From assembly GCF_000730165.1 (NCBI RefSeq), contig NZ_CP022112.1, positions 310,001 through 374,000 on the forward strand: a DNA stretch of 64,000 nt, read 5' to 3'. Shown here piece after piece: positions 20,622-29,658 of this stretch. The notes beneath the pieces were generated by a model that saw nothing but the letters and a program-made list of their open reading frames with translations, was not told where the DNA came from and made no database searches. Position 1 is the first letter of the stretch. Every line of letters starts with the position of its first letter. A program made the position numbers and the translations under genes. The stretch is from Nitrospirillum viridazoti CBAmc. GTDB taxonomy: Bacteria > Pseudomonadota > Alphaproteobacteria > Azospirillales > Azospirillaceae.

Positions 20622-20802
20622 CTTTCCACGCTGACGCGGTAGACCCCGCCGCCGTCAGGGCCGGGGCAACGCCACCGGGCAACCCCCTGCGGCGACGCCC
20701 CGGTTCATACGTGATCGGCCCCGGTCGTTTCGAAAAACGTGCCGACACGGACCTGACCCCGGCGGTGCCGGAGCCAGGGATCGTGTCATCTCATTCCGAA
20801 GA

Positions 20803-21219
20803 TCAGGCCACCGGCGGCCGGATCGGCGGATTGTTGTCAACCTCAGGGTCAGGGCTGAGAATGGCGGTCCCGGTGTCATCGTTCAGCCGGGCGACCAGGA
20901 TAAAGCCGAACGGCCGGCGGCCCGTGGCGCCGGGGCCCCAGTCATTCGCGTCATTGATCGTGATCGTCGAATCACCATAGGTGATCTGGGTGACCTGCGC
21001 GGTTATGCAATGTGTCGGGGATAAGTTGGCGAAGACGAGATTGTAGGTGTCCTGTAAATCCTCAGCGAGCTGGTAGATGATCTGGGTTGGGCCTTGGTTT
21101 GGGAGGGTGATGTGGCCGGTCGTCGGATCGACGCCTGGCCCCTCATAAGTCCAAGCGTTGGGCGCGATCGCGGTGATGGTGATTGTGATGGGGGGGGGCG
21201 GATTGACGGTCGTCGTCAT
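20803..21219 (-). CDS. Small DP-EP-like beta-rich protein (138 aa)
   Basis: Short beta-strand-rich protein (ITITITAIAPNAWTYEG, TQIIYQLAEDLQDTYNLVFANL, ITYGDSTITIND) ending in FILVARLNDDTGTAILSPDPEVDNNPP. The terminal SPDPE...N motif recalls the DP-EP (DUF1888) family with an immunoglobulin-like fold; this is a tentative match. The ATG at 21219 has GAGGAG 7 nt upstream, overlapping the stop of the large regulator gene, so both are in one unit. A nine-base C tract on the coding strand (21190-21198) encodes part of its N-terminal Pro run. Function unknown. Confidence 0.6.
   Translation of the reverse strand: MTTTVNPPPPITITITAIAPNAWTYEGPGVDPTTGHITLPNQGPTQIIYQLAEDLQDTYNLVFANLSPTHCITAQVTQITYGDSTITINDANDWGPGATGRRPFGFILVARLNDDTGTAILSPDPEVDNNPPIRPPVA
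21190..21198 (-). repeat. Nine-base homopolymer (C9 on coding strand) near the 5' end of the DP-EP-like gene
   Basis: Nine consecutive G on the + strand, read as CCC CCC CCC after CCG in codons 7-10. Loss or gain of one base would frameshift the protein almost at once, so this could be a slippage (phase-variable) site. Confidence 0.6.
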
Positions 21220-21229
21220 CGCGGGCTCC

Positions 21230-24200
21230 TCATTTTTCAAATTGTGACAAGATCAATAAGTAACTTGGGTCGCGATATCCAATTTTATCGAGTGTCGATA
21301 TGTAACCACCAACGGACATTTTATTTCCGAGGCACAAATTGATACGGATCCAAGTGTCTATATTATAGTAGTCATTGGGATTTTTATCAATAAGATAGCG
21401 AGCAATGGGCAGGGACTCTTCGCACAATTTTTCTTTTAGATCATCCTGTCCTTTGGTGCGATGTATCATCGCCATTTGAAACAGGCCACGTGCCATTTGT
21501 TGGCGATAATCCAGATCTTGTTGGCGGCTTTCGGGCATGATGCGCAGTTTGTCCAAGGCGGATTGTAGAACGTGTGCTGATTCATTTGCTCGGCCCATGC
21601 GTAGTAAAGTACCCGCGACATGAAATTGATTGCCGGTCTCGGCCAGTTGCCATTCCGCACTTCCCTCGCCCTGCGCGGTGATTTGCGCCAATGTTCCGGC
21701 GTTCGCGTACAGAATGGCCAATGCCTCATCAAATTTTTGGCGCTCGTTCAGAATCTCGGCCGTTAATACGCGAAGCTTGATGCGCATTTGTTGCCAGAGC
21801 TGATTACTGGCATCACGGGCCATCAGGTCCTGGATGAGGATCAGCGCTTGGTCAAGCTCTTCGGCTGCCGTGTCCAGGTCACCCAGCGCATAAAGCAGAC
21901 GTGCCCGGCGATACAGTGAGGTCACCAGGCGGAAGGTCCATAGCAGTTCCGACGGGGCGGCCGCCCGCAGGGACAGAAACTGCTCTTTCTCCTGGCCGAA
22001 GAAAGAGAGCGCCTCCCGCAATTCCCCCTCCGCCTCATGGGCGGATCCCAGCCATGACAGGGTGTTGGCGATGCCGCTGCGCAGGCTGCGGTTGTCAGGC
22101 CGGCGTTCCAGGGCGCGGCGTTTCAGGGCGAGGGAGGATTCGAACAGCGTCCGGGCCGCCTGGGTGTCGCCCCGCGCTTGAGCGGCCGACCCCAGGTTGG
22201 TGCGGGCGTACGACAGTTCGATCCACGCGTCGACATCGTCGGGAGCCAGCGCCACCATGCGCTGGCTATAGCGTTCATAGTCCCGGAAGAAGGTCTCGGC
22301 CTGCGCCACGTCACGCTGGTCGAGGCTGATTTGGCCCATCCAGAAGGCGTCGGCACCCAGATCCTTCAGCAGCTCCTGGCTTTCCAGGCCCTCTGCCAAA
22401 TTTGTATCAAGTAAGCTTTTCGCCCTAGCCAAGGCCACCTGCGCGCTTTTCGGGTCGCCGCGCGATCGCGCCACCTCGGCCAAGGTCTGCAAGGCACGCG
22501 CCTGCTGGTTCCGATCTTCTGCGGTGAGTGATGACAAGTTTTCTTGACTGAAATAACTCAGGGCTTTTTCCCCGATGTCCGACAGCAGATCCAGTCGGCC
22601 CAAAGGGCGTAGCTTGTCGGCGAAGTTGCCGACCATGAAGTTCATCAGGTCCACCGCCTGATGCTTGCGCTGTTCCGCCGCCTTTTCCGCCCGGCGGGCC
22701 ACCAGGCCCAGCGTGCCGGCGACGACGGCGATGACGGCGAAGCTGGCCATGGCCACCAGGCGCCGTCGTTCGGCCTGCCGCGCCCGCGCCGCCGAGGCGT
22801 CGATGTAGGCGCGCACCCCGGCATCCAGGGGGATGGGGGCGAAGTCGGCCAATTCCCGCGCCTCTTCCAGTTGCTGCCCCCGGGGCAGCAACAGATCGAC
22901 GCGGCGCCCCTCCGCCGTCCAGCGCTTCGCCGCTTCCTCCATTCGGCTGCGGGCCTTCAGGAAGCGACGGTGGTCAGCGATCCAAGCGGTGGCCCGGGGC
23001 CATTGCCGCAGCATGGCTTCATGGGCGACACCAAACACCGGTTCACCGTCATAGACCTGGGAGACGAACAGCCGTTGCCGCACGAAGGTGTCGACGAGGG
23101 TCTGTTCCTCAGGTGTGGCCAGGGCGCTCCAGGGTATGCGCCGGCTACGCGCCGCCTCGTCGCTGGCGCCCACCGTGACGACCAGCGACAGGACGCGGCT
23201 GAGGGCGGCCCGGCTGGTGGCGGGAAGCCCCTCCAGGGTGGCGTCGGCCCGCCTGCCGATGGCACCACCCAGGCCACCCAGGGCGCGATAGCCGGCGATC
23301 GTCAGTTCGCGGCTGGTACTGCGCTGCAGATAGAGTTCGTGCAGTGTGTATTGCAGCAGGGGCAGGGCGTCCGGCTGGTCCGCCGCGGCGTCGCACAGCA
23401 TGTCGTCCAACCGCTCACCAGTTTCCGGATCGGTGCCGAAACGAAGCCCGGCGACAATGGCGGGCAGCCTGATCATGTGGATAATCTCGGCCCGCGTCGG
23501 CGGTCCCAGGTCGAAATGTCCCCCTCGGGCTTTGGCGGCCATCAGCAACGGTTCGCCGGCGACATCAGGGTAGAAATCGTTGCGGCAAGCGGCGATGACC
23601 AGGATATGTCCGCTGCGCGCCAAATGACCCAGCGCGGTAAAAAACTGCTGCCGCTGCGCCTCGCCGACGGTGGCGTCGTGGAACACCGCTTCCAGGCGGT
23701 CGATGAACAGGATGGCCCGGCCGTCCCGAGGGGGGCCAATCGCTTCGTCCAGGAACAGGGGGCGATCAACCCCTGCCAGGGCCGTTCCGATGGCGTCGGC
23801 GCTCAGCCCCTGCAGCAGGGGGCGTCCATCAACCTCCAGGTCCAGCAGGGCGCCGCCGATGGCCAGAGGCAGGGGAATGTCCTGGACATCGCCCAGATCC
23901 AGGACGCTGGTGCCGAGCAGGGGGAAAAGCCAGTCCTGCGATCTTAGGGACGGAATCAGGCCGGCCTGGACCAGCGATGTCTTGCCGCTGCCGCTGGGGC
24001 CCAGGATCAGCACCAAGTCGTGCCCGCCGGCGATCTGGGCGGCCACGGTCGCGCGCAATTGGGCGATCGCCGTGTCCCGGCCAAAGAACACGGCCGCGTG
24101 CCTCTCATCGAAGGCGTCCAGGCCGACGAAAGGCGAGGTGTCGATCCACATGTCCAGGACGGTGGTCTTGCCATCCGCCGCGACGGGGGTGACCGCAGCC

Positions 24201-24544
24201 ACGGTGCGGTATCCGCGTTTGCGGATGTTTTCGATGTACCTGGGGTCACCGGCGGTATCGCCCAGCAGCTTGCGCAACTGCGTGATCGCCTTGTGGACCT
24301 GGTTCTCCCCCACCGCCAGACCGTCCCAGCAGAGGTGCAACAGGTCGTCCGCGCTTAGGATCTGGCCCGAGCGCTCACACAGGGCCAGCAGGACGTCCAT
24401 GGCCCGCGGCTCGACCTTCAAGGTCTGCGGGGCCGACTCTTGACTCCCTTGGTCTTGCCTCAATGTGCAGGTCTGCGCATCGACTAGCCACTCACCGAAG
24501 TGAAAGCTCTTCGTTTGCAATTCTTCCCCCCGCTGGGCCCACAC
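21230..24544 (-). CDS. Winged-helix / nSTAND NTPase / TPR membrane regulator (1104 aa, GTG start)
   Basis: Multi-domain one-component regulator. Residues about 13-115 are an OmpR/PhoB-type winged helix (PRAMDVLLALCERSG, NQVHKAITQLRKLLGD, YIENIRKRGYR), the CadC-like DNA-binding form. About 138-560 is an nSTAND1 NTPase: SPFVGLDAFDERHAAVFFGR, Walker A GPSGSGKTS (182-190), and ILFIDRLEAVF as Walker B. A transmembrane helix lies near 595-620 (AMASFAVIAVVAGTLGLVAR), then TPR repeats to the C terminus. This implies membrane-anchored signal sensing coupled to transcription. The last ~400 nt are markedly AT-richer than the 5' part. It faces the toxin-like pair and is coupled to the DP-EP-like gene. 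Confidence 0.85.
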   Translation of the reverse strand: MWAQRGEELQTKSFHFGEWLVDAQTCTLRQDQGSQESAPQTLKVEPRAMDVLLALCERSGQILSADDLLHLCWDGLAVGENQVHKAITQLRKLLGDTAGDPRYIENIRKRGYRTVAAVTPVAADGKTTVLDMWIDTSPFVGLDAFDERHAAVFFGRDTAIAQLRATVAAQIAGGHDLVLILGPSGSGKTSLVQAGLIPSLRSQDWLFPLLGTSVLDLGDVQDIPLPLAIGGALLDLEVDGRPLLQGLSADAIGTALAGVDRPLFLDEAIGPPRDGRAILFIDRLEAVFHDATVGEAQRQQFFTALGHLARSGHILVIAACRNDFYPDVAGEPLLMAAKARGGHFDLGPPTRAEIIHMIRLPAIVAGLRFGTDPETGERLDDMLCDAAADQPDALPLLQYTLHELYLQRSTSRELTIAGYRALGGLGGAIGRRADATLEGLPATSRAALSRVLSLVVTVGASDEAARSRRIPWSALATPEEQTLVDTFVRQRLFVSQVYDGEPVFGVAHEAMLRQWPRATAWIADHRRFLKARSRMEEAAKRWTAEGRRVDLLLPRGQQLEEARELADFAPIPLDAGVRAYIDASAARARQAERRRLVAMASFAVIAVVAGTLGLVARRAEKAAEQRKHQAVDLMNFMVGNFADKLRPLGRLDLLSDIGEKALSYFSQENLSSLTAEDRNQQARALQTLAEVARSRGDPKSAQVALARAKSLLDTNLAEGLESQELLKDLGADAFWMGQISLDQRDVAQAETFFRDYERYSQRMVALAPDDVDAWIELSYARTNLGSAAQARGDTQAARTLFESSLALKRRALERRPDNRSLRSGIANTLSWLGSAHEAEGELREALSFFGQEKEQFLSLRAAAPSELLWTFRLVTSLYRRARLLYALGDLDTAAEELDQALILIQDLMARDASNQLWQQMRIKLRVLTAEILNERQKFDEALAILYANAGTLAQITAQGEGSAEWQLAETGNQFHVAGTLLRMGRANESAHVLQSALDKLRIMPESRQQDLDYRQQMARGLFQMAMIHRTKGQDDLKEKLCEESLPIARYLIDKNPNDYYNIDTWIRINLCLGNKMSVGGYISTLDKIGYRDPSYLLILSQFEK

Positions 24545-24687
24545 CCATTCCCCGTGTGGGCATCTGCCCCTGGGGTGCTTTTAGCACATCCCCAAAAGGG
24601 TTAATGCGTTAAAATAGAGGAAGTATTTGGGAACTGCTCGTGTTGGCCGGCCAGCGGCGGATGGCGTCGCCGAGGGGGAAAGGCAGA

Positions 24688-25452
24688 TCAGGCACCGTCT
24701 CCGCACACGTCGATGCCGGCGGCGGCGAGCAACAGGTGCTGCTGGTCGCCCGCGATCTTCAGGCCGCTGTATCCCGCCAACTGACGGATATCCAGGCCGC
24801 TGACCTTCGCCCCGCGCAGGTCGGCGCCATCCAGCTTGGCGTCGGTGACGATGGCCTGGAACAGGTCGCTGTCGCGCAGATCCGCGTCCGTCAGGTCGGT
24901 GGCGTGCAGGTCGGTTTCCCGCAGGCGGCAGCGGGTGATCACGGCGTCGCGCAGCGACAGGCGCGACAGGTCGGCCAGTTCGAAGGTGCAGTCGCGGAAG
25001 GTGGCGCGATGCACCGTTTGCGCCCGGCTGAGCGCGTGGTGGAAGTCCACCAGGTGGAAGCGCGCGCCGAAGAAGGTGCAGCCTTCCGCCTCCACGTCGA
25101 ACAGGCCGCAGCGGTCCAGCGTGGCGAAGGACAGATCGCAGCGGCTGAGGCGGGCGGCCCGCAGGTCGCTGAAGGCCAGGGTGCAGCCGGCGGTCTTGTC
25201 CGCCGGGTCGATGAAGCGGCACTCCTCCAGCACGGCGTCGCGCAGCTTGGCGTGCGACAGGCGGCAGCGGACGAATTGGCAGTTCTTGAAATGGGCGTCG
25301 CTGAAGTCGACGGCGGTGAAGCGCACATCCTCGAAAACACAATCCTCGAACCGGCAGCCGGCGGCATCCAGGTCACGCCAGTCCATGGCGGTGAAGCGGG
25401 CATCGCGGACCAGGCCGGCGGCCAGCAGATCTTCCAGGGTATCGATGTCCAT
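24688..25452 (-). CDS. Pentapeptide-repeat protein (254 aa)
   Basis: From about residue 20 to 235 the sequence is a run of A(D/N)LXX-type pentapeptides (for example DLTDADLRDSDLFQA, ADLRGAKVSGLDI, CRFEDCVFEDVRF), which fold as a right-handed quadrilateral beta-helix. Several repeats have Cys at the central position (CQFVRCRLS, ECRF). Relatives range from gyrase-protecting Qnr/McbG-type proteins to proteins of unknown role; nothing here decides which. Start taken at ATG 25452 (MDIDTLEDLL); an in-frame extension to 25530 is less convincing. Same strand as its neighbours. Confidence 0.8.
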   Translation of the reverse strand: MDIDTLEDLLAAGLVRDARFTAMDWRDLDAAGCRFEDCVFEDVRFTAVDFSDAHFKNCQFVRCRLSHAKLRDAVLEECRFIDPADKTAGCTLAFSDLRAARLSRCDLSFATLDRCGLFDVEAEGCTFFGARFHLVDFHHALSRAQTVHRATFRDCTFELADLSRLSLRDAVITRCRLRETDLHATDLTDADLRDSDLFQAIVTDAKLDGADLRGAKVSGLDIRQLAGYSGLKIAGDQQHLLLAAAGIDVCGDGA

Positions 25453-25510
25453 CCGGCCAGCTTCGTCAAACACGGGAGGGGACTCTACGATACCGTGGAA
25501 GGGGCCGCCG

Positions 25511-25630
25511 TCATCGTGCCTTCTGCACAAGGTGTGGCGGCTCGTTTCGCACCACCGTGGTCAAGGCGCATTGGGTCAGCACCAAGGCCAGCAACAGGCC
25601 TGTGGCGGCGTGGCGGAGGGGACGGGACAT
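25511..25630 (-). CDS. Tiny lipoprotein-like ORF (39 aa)
   Basis: MSRPLRHAATGLLLALVLTQCALTT is a textbook short lipoprotein signal: basic start, hydrophobic core and an LTQC lipobox with the Cys at residue 21. Only 18 residues would remain after processing. The frame is open upstream to 25750. No good Shine-Dalgarno is seen. It may be a small entericidin-like lipoprotein or a chance ORF. Confidence 0.3.
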   Translation of the reverse strand: MSRPLRHAATGLLLALVLTQCALTTVVRNEPPHLVQKAR

Positions 25631-25729
25631 GGGGCGGACATCGGCTGGGGGCGGGACGTTGTTGAAGTAGAACCCGCCACGCGTCCGCCAATGCACCCAT
25701 CCTTCCGGTATCAGCCGAATTATCCTTGG

Positions 25730-25761
25730 CCAAACTAATCTTGGGCCCAACTAATCTTGGG
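25730..25761. repeat. 16-bp tandem repeat overlapping the DUF899 stop codon
   Basis: CCAAACTAATCTTGGG (25730-25745) is directly followed by a copy with one mismatch (25746-25761). Each unit is itself partly symmetric (CCAA...TTGG). The second copy spans the DUF899 stop, so the stop region looks duplicated. Confidence 0.6.
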
Positions 25762-26467
25762 ACAGGTAATCCAGCTTGGGATACCAGTGCGGCGGCCGGC
25801 CGCCGGGGGTGCAGTCCAGCACCATCCACAAGGGCGCCGGGTCGGGTGCGCCGCGCGGGTCTTGGCCGGGATCCGCGGTGGCGCCGGTCATCTCGCCGGA
25901 CCAGAAATGGCGGATGGTGCCGTCGCGGCGGGTGAAGACGTTCAGCGCCGGGATTTCCGATCCGTCAGGCAGCACGCCGAAATAGTCGCGGGTATAGGTG
26001 CCGTCGGCGTCGCTATAGAGCCGCAGGTGGCGCCAGCCGCGTTCCCGCTTCCAGGCCAGCAGCTTGTCGATGGGTGACCGGGCGATGACGGCCAGCGACA
26101 CCTGTTGGCCGATGTCGGCGGCATTGCCCTCCCACCCGCCCAGCAGGTTGGTGCACATGGGGCAAGGGCGTTGGCGTTGGGGGCCGAACATGTAGCTGTA
26201 GAGCACCAGGGTGTCTTTGGTCCCGAACAGGCCGGCGAAGTCGGTGGTGGCGCCGTCCTCGCCCACGAAGCGGTAATCGCCGGTGACCGGGCCGCCCGGT
26301 GGCAGGGCGCGGCGCTGCGCCGCCACCCGTTCCAGATGGCGGCGCAGCTCAATCTCCTCCGCCAGCAGGGCGGCGCGGGCGGCGCGGTACTCGGCGCTTT
26401 CGTTGGGGAAGCGCATGGGATTGTCGCGGGCCAACTGGTCGGCTGGGATCAGGGTGGGGGCATCCAT
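25751..26467 (-). CDS. DUF899 thioredoxin-fold protein (238 aa)
   Basis: Matches the DUF899 family: EYRAARAALLAEEIELRR at the N terminus, LYSYMFGPQRQRPCPMCTNLL with a CPMC pair (about 102-105), LKW-like strand patterns, RGWRHLRLYSDADG, and NVFTRRDGTIRHFWSGE. The fold is thioredoxin-like and a redox role is often assumed but the substrate is not known. ATG 26467 chosen; the frame is open 40 codons upstream into the marR gene. It follows marR after 31 nt on the same strand, so it is probably under the MarR repressor. Confidence 0.8.
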   Translation of the reverse strand: MDAPTLIPADQLARDNPMRFPNESAEYRAARAALLAEEIELRRHLERVAAQRRALPPGGPVTGDYRFVGEDGATTDFAGLFGTKDTLVLYSYMFGPQRQRPCPMCTNLLGGWEGNAADIGQQVSLAVIARSPIDKLLAWKRERGWRHLRLYSDADGTYTRDYFGVLPDGSEIPALNVFTRRDGTIRHFWSGEMTGATADPGQDPRGAPDPAPLWMVLDCTPGGRPPHWYPKLDYLSQD

Positions 26468-26498
26468 GGTCACGAACTCCTCCGTCGGTTTTTGCCGT

Positions 26499-27002
26499 TT
26501 AGAAAAGGGCGGCCAGATCCGCCCGCAGGCGGTCGGGTCCCGGTTGACCGGTATCGCCGGTGCCCAGCCAGCCCTCGATCTCCGCATGGGTTGCGCGCCA
26601 GATGGGCACAGCCGCCGCCAGCCGGTCGCGCCCGGCAGGGGTCAGGGCCAGCACGCGGCCGCGCCTGTCCTCCGGATCCACGGTGACGGTCAGCAGGCCG
26701 TCCCGCTCCAGCGGCTTCAATGCCGCCGTCAGGGTGGTGCGGTCCACCGCCAGCACCTCGGCCACCGGGCCGAGGCGGGCGGGTATCGGCCGGTTGAGCG
26801 ACATGAGCAGCGAGAACTGGCCGTTGGTCAGGCCCATCGGGCGCAGGGCCTCGTCAAACCGCCGGGCCACCCGGCGGGCGGCGCGCTGCAGATGCAGGCA
26901 CAGGCAATGGTCGCGCACATGCAGCGTGGTGGCATAGGGCACGGTGGCGTCGGGCATCGTCGTGCCCAGGGCCGTGGCGGCGATGTCGAGTGTTTTGGAC
27001 AT
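26499..27002 (-). CDS. MarR-family transcriptional regulator (167 aa)
   Basis: Winged-helix repressor of normal MarR length. Seen: ARRFDEALRPMGLTNGQFSLLMSL, VAEVLAVDRTTLTAALKPLERDGLL (recognition helix, about 85-110) and the wing DPEDRRGRVLALT. An N-terminal Cys-rich patch (RDHCLCLHLQ) might make it redox-responsive. A perfect palindrome just upstream of the start is a likely autoregulatory operator. It leads a unit with the DUF899 gene. Confidence 0.9.
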   Translation of the reverse strand: MSKTLDIAATALGTTMPDATVPYATTLHVRDHCLCLHLQRAARRVARRFDEALRPMGLTNGQFSLLMSLNRPIPARLGPVAEVLAVDRTTLTAALKPLERDGLLTVTVDPEDRRGRVLALTPAGRDRLAAAVPIWRATHAEIEGWLGTGDTGQPGPDRLRADLAALF

Positions 27003-27013
27003 GGCTTATTTAC

Positions 27014-27025
27014 GTTGATATCAAC
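27014..27025. promoter_or_regulatory. Palindromic MarR operator candidate
   Basis: GTTGATATCAAC is a perfect 12-bp palindrome located 12 nt upstream of the marR start codon. Its TTGATATCAA core fits the symmetric AT-rich boxes bound by MarR proteins, so repression of the marR-DUF899 unit by its own product is likely. Confidence 0.7.
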
Positions 27026-27089
27026 CCTATCAGTCAAGAACAACGCGACGGCCGGGTGGCCGCCGCGTCGGGTGGGTCATATCGTGTGG

Positions 27090-28391
<1,302 letters not shown>

Positions 28392-28476
28392 TCACAAAAA
28401 TTGGATTTTTTCGCAACAATCGCCCAAGATAACCGTCTGCCCACCTAACAGGGCGGGGCACTAGAACCATCGAGCC

Positions 28477-28505
28477 TATCGATACATGTTATCGGCCATA
28501 TCGAT
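28477..28505. promoter_or_regulatory. Direct-repeat operator candidate between pobA and its AraC regulator
   Basis: TATCGAT occurs at 28477-28483 and again at 28499-28505, a 22-nt start-to-start distance or two helical turns, with a related TATCGG between them (28490-28495). AraC-family proteins usually bind such spaced direct repeats. The site sits about 40-70 nt upstream of the regulator start. Confidence 0.55.
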
Positions 28506-28544
28506 CTATTCTTGGCATTTTTCCACCACGCCGACGCGGCGGTC

Positions 28545-29501
28545 ATGAGCCGTCCGGACATCCCCGTCTTTTCCCTGTATGGCGAGGCGCCGGCTACGGC
28601 CGAGGACCGCTTCCTGCATGTGGAGCTGATTGAGGACCGCAGCAGCTTGGTGGATTGGCGCATCCGCCCGCACCAGCATGGCGACCTGGTGCAGTTCCTG
28701 GCCATCCGCGAAGGGGCGGGGCAGGTGCAGGCGGACCAGCGCACCTGGACCTTCGATGGGCCCACCCTGATCTTGGTGCCGGCCGGCGTGGTGCATGGCT
28801 TCGCCTTCGCCCGCGGCACCATAGGCTGGGTCGTCACCCTGTCCGACCGCATCCTGCGCGGCTTGGCCCAGCGCGATCCCGCCTTCGCCATTCTGGCCCG
28901 GGAACCCTCCTGCCTGGATATGGCGGGGCAGGGGCAGGCCTTCGCCGCCGTGCTGGCCGCCGCCGCCGGCATCCTGGGTGAATTGCGCGGCCAGGGTGCC
29001 GGCCACCGCGCGGCGGCGGAGGGGCATATGCTGCTGCTGCTGGCCGCCATGCTGCGGGTGGCGCGCCCGCCCGAGGCGATGAGCACCGCGGCCGGCGGCC
29101 GCTCCGGCCAGGTGGCGCTGGTGGCGGCCTTCCGCGCTCTGGTGGAGCGGCACTACCGCAGCCACCGGCCGCTGGACGCTTACCTGACGGAGTTGCGCAC
29201 CTCCTCCTCCACCCTGCGCGCCGCCTGCCTGGCGGTTACGGGGCGCCCTGCCATCGGCCTGATCCAGGATCGGCTGATGACCGAGGCCAAGCGCCTGATC
29301 CTCTACAGCGGCCAGACCATTGCTGCCGTGGCCTATGAACTGGGCTTCGAGGATCCGGCCTACTTCTCCCGTTTTTTCAACAAGCAGAGTGGCGAGGCGC
29401 CGCGCGTCTGGCGACGGCGGCTGATGGCGGAATGGCCGGTTGCCGATACCTCCTCGCTGGAACCGCCGGACCCACTGGCGTCCCCGATCGCTGATACGTA
29501 A
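28545..29501 (+). CDS. AraC-family regulator of pobA (PobR/PobC-type, 318 aa)
   Basis: N-terminal cupin-like sensing domain beginning PDIPVFSLYGE, with RPHQHGDLVQFLAI and VPAGVVHGFAF, then a C-terminal double helix-turn-helix (about 205-300: LDAYLTELRTSSSTLRAAC, TIAAVAYELGFEDPAYFSRFFNKQSG). The IPVFSLYGE opening is typical of AraC proteins encoded next to pobA. Divergent position suggests activation of pobA by 4-hydroxybenzoate. The first open start is a TTG at 28512; the ATG at 28545 is preferred although its Shine-Dalgarno is weak. Confidence 0.88.
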   Translation: MSRPDIPVFSLYGEAPATAEDRFLHVELIEDRSSLVDWRIRPHQHGDLVQFLAIREGAGQVQADQRTWTFDGPTLILVPAGVVHGFAFARGTIGWVVTLSDRILRGLAQRDPAFAILAREPSCLDMAGQGQAFAAVLAAAAGILGELRGQGAGHRAAAEGHMLLLLAAMLRVARPPEAMSTAAGGRSGQVALVAAFRALVERHYRSHRPLDAYLTELRTSSSTLRAACLAVTGRPAIGLIQDRLMTEAKRLILYSGQTIAAVAYELGFEDPAYFSRFFNKQSGEAPRVWRRRLMAEWPVADTSSLEPPDPLASPIADT

Positions 29502-29658
29502 ACAACGGCTTGCCGGGGCCCGCGCCTGGCGCATGCGGCCGCCTGCCGGCTAAATGATTTTGATTCTTAACGGTATGGATGTTGCGCTTAATCCGGTAGT
29601 CGCGGCCGCCCAGCAGGGGCGGCCTGTCGCCTGACAACACGGGGGCGCGAGGGTTCCG

